This document shows positions 55,336 to 63,909 of a DNA stretch of 64,000 nucleotides, piece by piece. The DNA comes from Velocimicrobium porci (GTDB lineage: Bacteria > Bacillota > Clostridia > Lachnospirales > Lachnospiraceae), in the NCBI RefSeq assembly GCF_009696045.1, contig NZ_VUMT01000005.1:97510-161509 (forward strand). The letters run 5' to 3'. A model generated the notes under the pieces. The model saw only the letters and a list, made by a program, of their open reading frames with translations, was not told the origin of the DNA and made no database searches. Both the position numbers and the translations under genes were made by a program. Each line of letters begins with the position of its first letter. The first letter of the stretch is position 1.

Positions 55336-55598
55336 GAAGGGAAACCGTTTGTAGAAAAAGCTAGATTTTGTACGAAAAATGTTGTTGAAAACTAGATATT
55401 GTGTAAAAAACAAAAAAACTGGATTTCGGCGATATGCACTAAATATAATCCTTCCTTTTGGTTAATATTCCTTTTTGTATAGGAATGTGGCACTATAAGT
55501 GATGAAAATATGCTGTAAAAACTGACTCAAAATAAAAAAGAACTGTACAGAATTTCTTATTCAACTTCATACAAATATTTGAATTTTCAGATAATTCT

Positions 55599-55627
55599 TT
55601 GACAATTTTTTACTCATGTGGTATAGT
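55599..55627 (+). promoter_or_regulatory. veg: Sigma-A promoter of veg
   Basis: TTGACA at 55599-55604, a 17-base spacer and TATAGT at 55622-55627 give a near-consensus promoter 63 bases before the start. In B. subtilis the veg promoter is also strong. Confidence 0.8.
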
Positions 55628-55689
55628 ATTAAGCAGTGCTGATACTTTACAATGAGGGGCAGCCAAATAATTGAACGGAGGCAGAGTGT

Positions 55690-55935
55690 ATGAAGCAAGT
55701 TAATGTTAATCAAGTTCGCAGAGCCGTAAACAATCATATTGGCAGTAAAGTGAAAATTATGGCTAATAAGGGTAGACATAAAATTGATGTGACAGAAGGC
55801 ATTATAATGGAAACATATCCAAGCATATTTCTCATTAAAGTAATTAATGAATTAGAAGAATCTTCGCAGACTGTTTCTTTTAGTTACACAGATGTGTTGA
55901 CAAAAGATGTACAAATGATGTTATGCAATGAATAA
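55690..55935 (+). CDS. veg: Veg family protein
   Basis: This 81-residue protein matches the Veg (DUF1021) family: RRAVNNHIGSKVKIMANKGRHKIDVTEG and YPSIFLIKV are well kept. Veg influences biofilm formation and spore outgrowth in B. subtilis, where it acts on a regulator; the mechanism here is not known. The ATG follows ACGGAGGCA. The strong upstream promoter and an immediate terminator fit an independent unit. Confidence 0.92.
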   Translation: MKQVNVNQVRRAVNNHIGSKVKIMANKGRHKIDVTEGIIMETYPSIFLIKVINELEESSQTVSFSYTDVLTKDVQMMLCNE

Positions 55936-55950
55936 TATATGAAGCAAAAA

Positions 55951-55988
55951 ATACTCTTTCATAATAGGTTATGAAAGAGTATTTTTTT
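55951..55988 (+). terminator. Terminator after veg
   Basis: A perfect 12-bp stem (ATACTCTTTCAT / ATGAAAGAGTAT) with an 8-base loop is followed by TTTTTT. Confidence 0.85.
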
Positions 55989-56021
55989 ACTTTATAGGAA
56001 ATTACGTCCTATGAATTAAAA
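55983..56021 (+). repeat. Terminator-linked repeat, family 2 (copy after veg)
   Basis: The sequence from the T-run of the veg terminator onward (TTTTTTTACTTTATAGG, then AAATTACGTCCTATGAATTAAAA) matches 62003-62042 with one difference. It forms a short TAGGA/TCCTA hairpin. The remaining 80 bases to 56104 hold only a ribosome site (AAGGAGGAG). Confidence 0.8.
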
Positions 56022-56104
56022 CGAGAATATCTTCTTATTTTTAAGAATATAGTATATAAACCGATGTATTTTGGTACGGTAAATAATAAGGAGGAGCTTC
56101 GAAA

Positions 56105-57676
56105 ATGGAATTGCTTAAAAAAAATATTCATATGAATCGCATCAAATGTAAAAGCAATGTACAGCTTACATTAGATGATGACTATAATGTTCCTGATGTA
56201 AAGCCAGACATAGATAAAATTATTAAAGAGCAGGGGACGGTTCATATTCAGGACATTACTCCATCTAATGGGCGTTTTTCGATAAAAGGCGGATTAGATT
56301 TTACGGTGTTATATTTAAGTGAGGATGAGGAACATCCTGTACATAGTATTAAGGGGGTGCTGGCGTTTGAGGAAATTGTTAATATGGATTCAGCGTGTGA
56401 GGAGGATGATATACGAGTAGAGTGGGAGCTTGATGATATGACAACCTCACTTATCAATTCAAGAAAAATAAATGTAAAAGCAATCATTAGTCTGGATTTT
56501 GCAGCAGAAGATGTTTCAGATGAAGAAGCGGCAATTGGTGTTTCAGATGATGATGAGGTTGAATATCAAAATAAAGAAATTGATATAACAGAATTGGTTT
56601 TATCCAAAAAAGATACATATCGTATTAAAGATGAGATTGCAATTTCGCTTGGAAAACCAAATGTGGCAGAAATACTATATTCTGAGTTCGAACTTCAAAA
56701 TATGGATACAAGATTGTTAGAAAATCAAGTTTCCTTAAAGGGGGATTTAAGAGTCTTTTTATTATATACAGGTGATACACAGGAAGAGCAGATTGAATAT
56801 TATGATATGCAGGTTCCAATTAATGGAACAGTCGAGTGTGACGGCTGTAGTGACTATATGATATCTGATATCAATATGGATATTATAACGAAGGATTTAC
56901 AAGTAAAACCGGATGATGATGGGGAAGAGCGAATTCTTGATTTGGAAGTTGTTTTAGAATTGGATATGAAAATATATGAGGAGGAGAAATTAGAAGTACT
57001 AAGTGATTTGTATTCGGTAAACTGGGAGTTAGAGCCGATTCGAAAAGAAGCTTCTTATAAGAATTTGCTGTTAAGGAATAACAGTAAAGTGCGTCTGTTA
57101 GAAAGCATTACTTTAGAACAAGGTCAGCCTCCAATTTTACAAATATGTAATGCAAGTGGTTTTATAAAAATAGACAATAAAGAAATTGTGGAAAATGGAA
57201 TTATGGTGGAAGGAATATTGGAAGTACAACTGCTTTATATAGCAGAGGAGGATAGACGACCACTTGGCGCAGTGAAAGGAATGATCCCATTTTCTCAATT
57301 AGTTGAGATAAAGGATATTATGCCAGACAGTACCTATGATATGAGAGCATCAATTGACCAGCTTAACACATTAATGGTAAGCGGCGATGAAGTTGAAGTA
57401 AAAGCTTCGATTAATCTGGATACGATTGTTTTTAATACAGTGAAAGAGTCAATCATAACAGAAATTGAAAACAAAGGTTCTTTGATGGAGAAAATTAAGG
57501 ATTTGCCAAGTATGGTTGCCTATACCGTGGATGATGGCGATACCTTGTGGACAATTGCAAAAGAATTTTATACAACTGTGGATGACATAAAAGAAATGAA
57601 TCATCTGGAAACAGATCGTGTGAAAAAAGGAGAGAAATTATTACTGATTAAAGCAGTAGATACAGTATTGGAATAA
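56105..57676 (+). CDS. DUF3794 (SPOCS)/LysM spore-associated protein
   Basis: This 523-residue protein consists of three beta-rich DUF3794 (SPOCS) units (about 30-150, 180-290 and 325-450). A LysM domain ends it (about 470-520: YTVDDGDTLWTIAKEFY, then VDDIKEMNHLETDRVKKGEKLLLI). In clostridia such proteins are spore surface or coat proteins, with LysM binding the spore peptidoglycan. The start has AAGGAGGAG before the ATG. It has no signal peptide, as expected for a mother-cell-made coat protein. Confidence 0.88.
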   Translation: MELLKKNIHMNRIKCKSNVQLTLDDDYNVPDVKPDIDKIIKEQGTVHIQDITPSNGRFSIKGGLDFTVLYLSEDEEHPVHSIKGVLAFEEIVNMDSACEEDDIRVEWELDDMTTSLINSRKINVKAIISLDFAAEDVSDEEAAIGVSDDDEVEYQNKEIDITELVLSKKDTYRIKDEIAISLGKPNVAEILYSEFELQNMDTRLLENQVSLKGDLRVFLLYTGDTQEEQIEYYDMQVPINGTVECDGCSDYMISDINMDIITKDLQVKPDDDGEERILDLEVVLELDMKIYEEEKLEVLSDLYSVNWELEPIRKEASYKNLLLRNNSKVRLLESITLEQGQPPILQICNASGFIKIDNKEIVENGIMVEGILEVQLLYIAEEDRRPLGAVKGMIPFSQLVEIKDIMPDSTYDMRASIDQLNTLMVSGDEVEVKASINLDTIVFNTVKESIITEIENKGSLMEKIKDLPSMVAYTVDDGDTLWTIAKEFYTTVDDIKEMNHLETDRVKKGEKLLLIKAVDTVLE

Positions 57677-57690
57677 TAGATTTAAAAGAA

Positions 57691-57740
57691 AAGAGAGAGG
57701 TTACTGTAAAAAATAGAGATTATACAGTGACCTCTCTTAG
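57691..57740. terminator. Terminator between the DUF3794 gene and ispE
   Basis: AGAGAGGTTACTGTA pairs with TACAGTGACCTCTCTT (one mismatch). The genes converge and both can use it. Confidence 0.75.
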
Positions 57741-57757
57741 TGTTTATCTAAATTCTT

Positions 57758-58624
57758 TTATTTATTGAAAAAAGTTGTTAAGAATACCATATTGGAAGGG
57801 TCTGCTTCTCTACATTGCTGGTATGCCCGGTCTGCATCTTCCTTTTTTTCAAACAAACCAAATACGGTAGGTCCGCTTCCGCTCATAAGGGCGTTGATTG
57901 CATTACAGTTTAGCATTATATCTTTTAAAGTACCGATAACCGGATATTCTGGAATTGTTACAGTTTCCAAAACATTTTCCATACGTTCTGCAATTTTGTG
58001 AAGGTTTTTTTCGTGAATTGCTAAAACCATACCATCAATGTCAGGATGTTTTTTTAGCTGGTTTAATTTTAAATTCTCATATACAAATTTGGTAGATACA
58101 TGAATAGATGGTTTGGCAATTAAAATATAACAGTCGGGAACAGGTGGCAGTGGAGTGAGTATTTCCCCAATTCCTTCAGATAATGCAGTTCCACGCATAA
58201 TACAGTAAGGAACATCAGCACCTAAGGTAACACCATATTCCATTAAAGTTTGCTTAGAAAGATTTAATTTGAACAAACGGTTAAGTCCGACTAAGGTTGC
58301 GGCACAATCAGAACTGCCACCTGCCAGTCCGGCTGCAACCGGAATATGTTTTTCTAATGTGATAGAAAGTCCGGTTTTTATATTGTGTTTTTCTTTGATA
58401 AGTTCAGCAGCCTTATACACAAGATTGTTTTCATTTGTGGGAAGAAACGAAAGGTTCGTTTCAATACAAATCTCATTTTTTTCAATTGGCTCTATTATTA
58501 CTTTATCATAAAGACGAATTGTCTGCATAACCATGCGGACTTCGTGATAATTATCTTCTCTTTTTCTTACAACATCAAGTCCAAGATTAATCTTGGCATA
58601 TGCGTTTAGGCTGATTGTATTCAT
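57758..58624 (-). CDS. ispE: 4-diphosphocytidyl-2-C-methyl-D-erythritol kinase
   Basis: This 288-residue GHMP-type kinase acts in the MEP route to isoprenoid precursors, phosphorylating the 2-OH of CDP-methylerythritol. The N-terminal AKINLGLDV and the GHMP loop PVAAGLAGGSSDCAA are present, followed by the C-terminal LMSGSGPTVFG motif. The length is normal for the family. The start has AGGAGG about 8 bases upstream. It is divergent from spoIIR and alone in its unit. Confidence 0.96.
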   Translation of the reverse strand: MNTISLNAYAKINLGLDVVRKREDNYHEVRMVMQTIRLYDKVIIEPIEKNEICIETNLSFLPTNENNLVYKAAELIKEKHNIKTGLSITLEKHIPVAAGLAGGSSDCAATLVGLNRLFKLNLSKQTLMEYGVTLGADVPYCIMRGTALSEGIGEILTPLPPVPDCYILIAKPSIHVSTKFVYENLKLNQLKKHPDIDGMVLAIHEKNLHKIAERMENVLETVTIPEYPVIGTLKDIMLNCNAINALMSGSGPTVFGLFEKKEDADRAYQQCREADPSNMVFLTTFFNK

Positions 58625-58737
58625 AGAGAAACCTCCTGCGATAGTTTGTTAATATCATTAAAAAAATAAAACTGATTTTATTATACATAGAAAAAATGAC
58701 AGGGGCAATAGAGAAATCTTTAAGTTTCATAAAAACT

Positions 58738-58766
58738 GTATACTTACCAAATAACTGGATATAATT
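58738..58766 (+). promoter_or_regulatory. spoIIR: Sigma-F-type promoter of spoIIR
   Basis: GTATA at 58738-58742, a 14-base gap and GGATATAAT at 58757-58765 match the sigma-F pattern (GYATA, then GGNNANANT). spoIIR is a sigma-F gene in B. subtilis, and the box lies 37 bases before its start. The -10 half also resembles a sigma-A box, so the call depends on the GTATA/GG pair. Confidence 0.65.
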
Positions 58767-58801
58767 CAGATAATATAAAAAAACAAAAAGAGGTACATAT
58801 C

Positions 58802-59464
58802 ATGAATTATGGAATTGAAAAGTTAATTTTTGTATTTGCAGGTATTTTTGTAATTAGCAATATTATATTTGGAAAAAACCAAATGTTTTTGAATGAATCG
58901 TGCGAAGAAACCAAAGTAGAGAGTCAGCAAAAGATGCAACAAGGAATTGCAGAGCATATTATTCGTTTTCATGTGATTGCGAACAGCGATACAAAAGAGG
59001 ATCAAGAATTAAAGCTGAAAGTAAAAGATAGGGTAGTGGAAGCGATGAGACCTAAACTTAAAAATGTTTCTTCTATAGAAGAAGCACGAAAAATTTTGAG
59101 AGATAATCAAACGAATATGGAGAAACTTGCAGATAAGGTTATGAAAGAAGAAGGATATTCCTATCAAAGTCATGCAGAGTTAGGAATGACTACATTTCCG
59201 GTAAAAAGATATGGAGATTTAACATTTCCAGCCGGGCGATATGAGGCTTTTCGAATACTGATTGGAAAAGCGGAGGGGAAAAATTGGTGGTGTGTTATGT
59301 TTCCTACCTTATGTTATGTAGATGAATCATACGATGTTATAACGGAAGAAAATAAGGAAACGTTTAAAAAGGTATTAACAAAGCAAGAGTATGAGAGTAT
59401 TGAAAAACAAGAGGGGCAGTACTTTTATAAGTTCAAATTGCTTGAGTGGATAAAAGAATTGTAA
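58802..59464 (+). CDS. spoIIR: Stage II sporulation protein R
   Basis: This 220-residue protein has an N-terminal membrane or export helix (about 5-24) and the SpoIIR domain: IRFHVIANSDTKEDQELKLKVKDRV, then FPAGRYEAFRILIG and WWCVMFPTLCY. It is made in the forespore and triggers cleavage of pro-sigma-E in the mother cell through SpoIIGA. A sigma-F-like promoter lies directly upstream. GAGG precedes the ATG by about 8 bases. No other stage II gene is adjacent. This is the clearest sign of true spore formation in the window. Confidence 0.94.
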   Translation: MNYGIEKLIFVFAGIFVISNIIFGKNQMFLNESCEETKVESQQKMQQGIAEHIIRFHVIANSDTKEDQELKLKVKDRVVEAMRPKLKNVSSIEEARKILRDNQTNMEKLADKVMKEEGYSYQSHAELGMTTFPVKRYGDLTFPAGRYEAFRILIGKAEGKNWWCVMFPTLCYVDESYDVITEENKETFKKVLTKQEYESIEKQEGQYFYKFKLLEWIKEL

Positions 59465-59601
59465 TTGCTTTTTCAGTTATTGTCACTTCCTGTCATTGGA
59501 AAAAAAATAAGGTTATTGATTATTTTAAGAATTAAGGTTACAATAACTAAGACTAGTGAAACAAAGTATTCCTTAATGGAAGAGAAAGGAAGGATGAAAT
59601 A

Positions 59602-60654
59602 ATGAGTAAGAAAACAATAGCAGTGTTGTTTGGTGGACAGTCATCAGAACATGAAGTATCCTGCATTTCAGCAACGACAATTATTTCAAATATAGATAGA
59701 GATAAGTATGATGTAATCATGATTGGAATTACAAAAGAGGGAAAATGGTTAAAGGTAAATTCAATCGAAGAAATTCAATCTGATAAATGGAAAGGAAGCA
59801 AAGAAACAGCAGTTATTTCTCCAGATGCAACACAAAAAGGTATTTTAGTGCAGAATGGTAAAAAGACAGAGCTGATATCTGTTGATGTAGTATTTCCGGC
59901 ACTTCATGGTATGTATGGAGAAGATGGAACTGTTCAGGGATTATTAGAGCTTGCAAAGATTCCGTATGTAGGGTGTGGTGTTTTGGCTTCTGCAGTATCT
60001 ATGGATAAATTATATACGAAAATGATTGTTGATACATTACATATTCGTCAGGCAAGTTACGTTGCAGTATTGAAAAATCAATTAACTGATATGGATACAG
60101 TTATTGGCAGAGTGGAAGAAAAGCTTAGTTATCCGGTTTTTGTAAAGCCTTCCAATGCAGGGTCCTCTAAGGGTGTATCAAAAGCTGAAAATAGAGAGCA
60201 GTTAGTCGATGCGTTAAAGCTTGCTGCAGAACACGACAGAAAGATTCTTGTAGAAGAAACGATTGTTGGAAGAGAAATTGAATGTGCGGTATTAGGCGGA
60301 GCAGAGCCTAAAGCTACTGGTGTTGGAGAGATTCTTGCAGCAGCAGAGTTTTATGATTATGATGCAAAGTATAACAATCAAGAATCAAAAACGGTAATAT
60401 CACCAGAACTTCCAGAGGGTGTTGCAGAACAAATTGGTAAGGCGGCAGTAGAAATATTTAAGGCTGTTGATGGATATGGTCTTTCAAGAGTCGATTTCTT
60501 TGTAGAAAATGGAACAAATGAAATTGTATTTAATGAAATTAATACACTTCCAGGATTTACGTCCATTAGTATGTATCCAATGCTTTGGGAAGAAAAAGGC
60601 TTAGGAAAGAAAGAATTGGTTGACAAATTAATTCAGTTAGCCTTTTCGCGATAG
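59602..60654 (+). CDS. ddl: D-alanine-D-alanine ligase
   Basis: This 350-residue ATP-grasp enzyme joins two D-Ala for peptidoglycan. The N-terminal FGGQSSEHEVS, the VKPSNAGSSKGVSK ATP-binding region and the C-terminal FNEINTLPGFTSISMYP motif are visible. The tip segment has EFYDYDAKYNN, the Tyr-containing dipeptide form rather than the depsipeptide (VanA-type) form. GGAAGGATG precedes the ATG. It is followed after 11 bases by murI, then the DUF1934 gene, so all three are probably co-transcribed. Confidence 0.96.
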   Translation: MSKKTIAVLFGGQSSEHEVSCISATTIISNIDRDKYDVIMIGITKEGKWLKVNSIEEIQSDKWKGSKETAVISPDATQKGILVQNGKKTELISVDVVFPALHGMYGEDGTVQGLLELAKIPYVGCGVLASAVSMDKLYTKMIVDTLHIRQASYVAVLKNQLTDMDTVIGRVEEKLSYPVFVKPSNAGSSKGVSKAENREQLVDALKLAAEHDRKILVEETIVGREIECAVLGGAEPKATGVGEILAAAEFYDYDAKYNNQESKTVISPELPEGVAEQIGKAAVEIFKAVDGYGLSRVDFFVENGTNEIVFNEINTLPGFTSISMYPMLWEEKGLGKKELVDKLIQLAFSR

Positions 60655-60665
60655 GGGGAATCGAA

Positions 60666-61475
60666 ATGGCAAACAACGCTCCGATTGGTGTATTTGATTC
60701 GGGAGTAGGCGGACTTACGGTTGCACGGGAAATTATGAACCAGATGCCGAATGAAGAAATTGTGTATTTTGGTGATACGGCAAGAGTTCCATATGGAAAT
60801 AAGTCGAAAGATACAATTATCGGTTTTTCCAGACAGATTGTAAAATTTTTGCGTACAAAAGAAGTAAAAGCAATTGTAATTGCGTGTAATACAGCGACTG
60901 CTTTTGCATTGGAAACGATAAAAGCAGAAAATGATATTCCTATTATTGGAGTTGTTAAATCCGGAGCAAAAGTGGCAGCAAAAGCAACAAAAAATGGGAA
61001 AATTGGAGTAATTGGAACAGAAGGAACAATTAATAGTGGGATTTATACTTCTTATTTGAAACAATGGAAGGATAATATTCAGGTATTTCCGAAAGCATGC
61101 CCTTTATTTGTTCCATTAGTAGAGGAAGGATTGTTATATGATCCGGTTACAATTGAGATAGCAGAACGGTATTTTAGTGAATTAAAAGGGCATGGAATTG
61201 ATACATTGGTACTTGGATGTACCCATTATCCATTGATTCGCCATACATTGCAGAAGGTTATTGGTGATGATGTTCAGCTGATAAATCCGGCTTATGAAAC
61301 GGCACGGTATTTGCGAAGAGTTTTAATGGAACATGATTTGTTACATGAGCCGGCAAAAACAAAAGAGCATTTGTTTTTTGTAAGTGACGGAGCAGAGAAA
61401 TTTAAGGGATTTGCAAATACAATTCTTCCATGTAAAGTACAGGAAACGAAAGATATTAATATAGAGCAATACTAA
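60666..61475 (+). CDS. murI: Glutamate racemase
   Basis: This 269-residue cofactor-free racemase makes D-glutamate for peptidoglycan. Its two catalytic Cys are Cys74 in IACNTATAFA and Cys185 in LGCTHYPLI. The N-terminal FDSGVGGLTV is typical. It starts 11 bases after ddl, with AGGGGGAAT before the ATG, and is followed after about 10 bases by the DUF1934 gene. The pairing of ddl and murI gives two D-amino-acid steps of wall synthesis in one transcript. Confidence 0.97.
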   Translation: MANNAPIGVFDSGVGGLTVAREIMNQMPNEEIVYFGDTARVPYGNKSKDTIIGFSRQIVKFLRTKEVKAIVIACNTATAFALETIKAENDIPIIGVVKSGAKVAAKATKNGKIGVIGTEGTINSGIYTSYLKQWKDNIQVFPKACPLFVPLVEEGLLYDPVTIEIAERYFSELKGHGIDTLVLGCTHYPLIRHTLQKVIGDDVQLINPAYETARYLRRVLMEHDLLHEPAKTKEHLFFVSDGAEKFKGFANTILPCKVQETKDINIEQY

Positions 61476-61485
61476 GGAGTTGTAT

Positions 61486-61920
61486 ATGAATAAAAAGGTA
61501 CTAGTTTCCATTTCTGGATTACAGACTGAAATCGGAGATGATGAGGCAATAGAAATTGTTTCTCCCGGTGAGTATCATCAAAGAGATGGAAAACACTATA
61601 TTTTATATGAAGAGATGCATGAAGATGGAGAGGCAGAAAGTGGAGTATCTAAAAATCTTTTGAAAATCTCTCCTGACTATATTGAACTTACAAAAAAGGG
61701 ATATGCAAATGTCAATATGGTATTTGAAAAAGATAAAAAAACAATGACTTATTACCAGACTCCATTTGGAAATTTGTTAATTGGTCTTTATACAACGAAT
61801 ATTTCTATTATTGAGCAAAAAGAAGGAATGATTGCAACGATTGATTATTCGTTAGACATTAACTATGACTATGTGACAGACTGTAATATAAAGATTAAAG
61901 TAATGGACAGAGCACAATAA
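61486..61920 (+). CDS. DUF1934 (YwiB-like) beta-barrel protein
   Basis: This protein of about 144 residues matches the DUF1934/YwiB family, a small beta-barrel with SISGLQTEIGDDEAIEIVSPG near the start and TPFGNLLIGLYT in the middle. Its function is not established. The start is ATG 61486 with AAGGAG 9 bases before; an upstream TTG at 61480 is unlikely. It is the third gene of the ddl-murI unit, and in other clostridia it is also found near wall genes. Confidence 0.85.
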   Translation: MNKKVLVSISGLQTEIGDDEAIEIVSPGEYHQRDGKHYILYEEMHEDGEAESGVSKNLLKISPDYIELTKKGYANVNMVFEKDKKTMTYYQTPFGNLLIGLYTTNISIIEQKEGMIATIDYSLDINYDYVTDCNIKIKVMDRAQ

Positions 61921-61962
61921 AACGATATATGATTAAAACAATAGCGATTTTAAAGTATGAAA

Positions 61963-62008
61963 GACATTCTATGTACTGGAAATTTATCCGGTATATAGAA
62001 TGTTTTTT
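61963..62008 (+). terminator. Terminator after the ddl-murI unit
   Basis: ACATTCTATGTAC pairs with GTATATAGAATGT (one mismatch) and TTTTTTT follows. Confidence 0.8.
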
Positions 62009-62080
62009 TACTTTATAGGAAATTGCGTCCTATGAATTAAAAAGCCCTCCGGGCGGGAACGCACTGCGTCGGAGACGAAT
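62003..62080 (+). repeat. Terminator-linked repeat, family 2 (copy before the solute-binding gene)
   Basis: It starts in the T-run of the terminator, repeats the 55983-56021 sequence with one difference, then continues with AAAAAGCCCTCCGGGC (62039-62054) and CGCACTGCG. The second block matches the metK leader copy on the minus strand. The rest to 62188 holds a likely promoter region, but no clear -35/-10 pair. Confidence 0.75.
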
Positions 62081-62188
62081 TATATCCCCCTACTAGGCTT
62101 GTGGGACAAGCTATAGTTTCATATAATTGAAAATGAATTTTATTCGTGATTTAGAGGTTAAAAATTAAAGAGGGGAAAGGTTGAAAGA

Positions 62189-63799
62189 ATGAAACGAAGA
62201 CAATGGATTATTTTAACAGGGATTTTTATTTTGGCGGGAGCTATTATTAGCAGTTGTGGAAAACAAGAAACTCAAAATAAGAATAAAAGCTTAAAAGAAC
62301 AAAAGGACGAAGTAATTGTTACTATGCCAGTTACTTCTGAGCCTGAGGCAGGATTTGATCCCGCATATGGGTGGGGTGCTGGTGAACATGTTCATGAACC
62401 ATTGATTCAAAGTACATTGCTTGTAACAACAAAAGATTTGAAAATTGAAAAAGATTTGGCTACAGATTATTCGGTCAGTGATGATGGACTTACTTGGAAT
62501 GTTAAAATAAGAAAAGATGTAAGATTTACAGATGGTCAAAAATTGACTGCGGATGATGTGGCATTTACTTATAATAATATAAAAAAATTAAGTACGGTAA
62601 ATGATTTTACAATGTTAAAAAGAGCAAGGGCAGTTGATGATTACACGGTAGAGTTTGAAATGGAAAAACCATTTTCTATTTGGCCATATACAATGGCAAT
62701 TGTGGGAATTGTTCCAGAACATGCTTATGATAAAAATTATGGACAAAGTCCTATTGGTTCGGGACGGTATATCTTAAAGCAATGGGATAAAGGTCAACAA
62801 GTTATTTTTACGGTAAACCCAGATTATTATGGTAGAGAACCAGAGATAAAAAAGATTACAGTCTTATTTGTGGAAGAAGCAGAAGCCCTTGCCATGGCAA
62901 TGAGTGGGCAGGCTGACCTTGTACATACAGCAGCTTTATATTCTGAACAGAAAATAAAGGGGTATCAGTTAACAGCAGTAGCCTCTGTTGACAATAGAGG
63001 AATTAACATGCCTGCGGTTCCAAGACAGGAAAAAAATGGAACCACAATTGGGAATGATGTTACTTCTGACCTTGCAATTCGTCAGGCTGTTAATATTGGA
63101 ATTAATCGTGATGAAATGATAGCACATGTATTAAACGGGTATGGGACGCCGACTTATAGTGTTTGTGATAAAATGCCATGGTATAATTCGGAAGCAGAAG
63201 TGTCTTATAATAAGGAAGAAGCGAAATCAATTCTTGAAAAAGCCGGCTGGAAAACGAGGAAAACAGGGATTCGGGAAAAGAATGGTATAAAGGCAGAATT
63301 TATAGTTATGTATAATCCGGAAGATTCTGTAAGGCAGGCTTTAGCTGAGGATTTTGCAAATCAATTAAAAGAGTTAGGTATTTTGGTAAAGACAGAAGGG
63401 GTTGGATGGGATAAGGCATATGAGCGAGCGTTATCAGACTGTCTTGTCTGGGGCTGGGGTGCCCATACTCCGATGGAACTTTATAATATTTACCATTCAT
63501 CAAAAGATACAAAGCTTGCAGAGTATTCGCCGTATTACAATAAAAAAGTGGATGAATATATGGATGAAGCGTGGAATGCTTCTTTAGAAGATTCCTATGA
63601 GTTGTGGCAAAAGGCACAATGGGATGGAGAAGTGGGAATTACACAGGATGGAGATATTCCATGGATTTGGCTATGTAATGTAGATCATTTGTACTTCTTG
63701 AAGGAAGGGTTGGAAATTGGGGAGCAAAAGATTCATCCGCATGGACATGGCTGGTCGGTTTTAAATAATGTTGATGAATGGAAATGGAATAAAAAATGA
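62189..63799 (+). CDS. Family 5 ABC solute-binding lipoprotein
   Basis: This 536-residue protein has a lipobox ending ISSC and belongs to the peptide/nickel-binding family 5 proteins (DppA/NikA-like: LTWNVKIRKDVRFTDGQKLT and FTYNNIKK near 100-130). A ligand-binding two-lobe fold is expected. Peptide, nickel or another small ligand cannot be told apart here. An AAGAGGGGAAAGG stretch precedes the ATG. The next gene starts on an ATGA overlap with its stop, as in a dpp/nik operon. Confidence 0.92.
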   Translation: MKRRQWIILTGIFILAGAIISSCGKQETQNKNKSLKEQKDEVIVTMPVTSEPEAGFDPAYGWGAGEHVHEPLIQSTLLVTTKDLKIEKDLATDYSVSDDGLTWNVKIRKDVRFTDGQKLTADDVAFTYNNIKKLSTVNDFTMLKRARAVDDYTVEFEMEKPFSIWPYTMAIVGIVPEHAYDKNYGQSPIGSGRYILKQWDKGQQVIFTVNPDYYGREPEIKKITVLFVEEAEALAMAMSGQADLVHTAALYSEQKIKGYQLTAVASVDNRGINMPAVPRQEKNGTTIGNDVTSDLAIRQAVNIGINRDEMIAHVLNGYGTPTYSVCDKMPWYNSEAEVSYNKEEAKSILEKAGWKTRKTGIREKNGIKAEFIVMYNPEDSVRQALAEDFANQLKELGILVKTEGVGWDKAYERALSDCLVWGWGAHTPMELYNIYHSSKDTKLAEYSPYYNKKVDEYMDEAWNASLEDSYELWQKAQWDGEVGITQDGDIPWIWLCNVDHLYFLKEGLEIGEQKIHPHGHGWSVLNNVDEWKWNKK

Positions 63800-63909
63800 A
63801 GTTAGGATATCAGTTGATTCGAATGATTACTCTTTTATTTGCTGTTACTATGGTGACTTTTTTATTGGCTGCCTATAAAATGTCAAGACCTAATGTACAA
63901 AAAATATGA
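63796..63909 (+). pseudogene. DppB/NikB-type permease, broken after 37 codons
   Basis: The frame starts MKLGYQLIRMITLLFAVTMV and runs to KMSRPNVQKI before a stop. This is the start of a DppB/NikB permease, with the first membrane helix only, and the expected continuation (SPIDPVQAY-like) is absent in any frame I checked. After it, bases 63910-64000 encode an open stretch in one frame (LSDLLTCMIFLILVLHVHDV) that does not resemble the permease; it may belong to another gene that continues beyond the window. The operon is therefore probably truncated, so the solute-binding protein may lack its own transporter. Confidence 0.6.
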
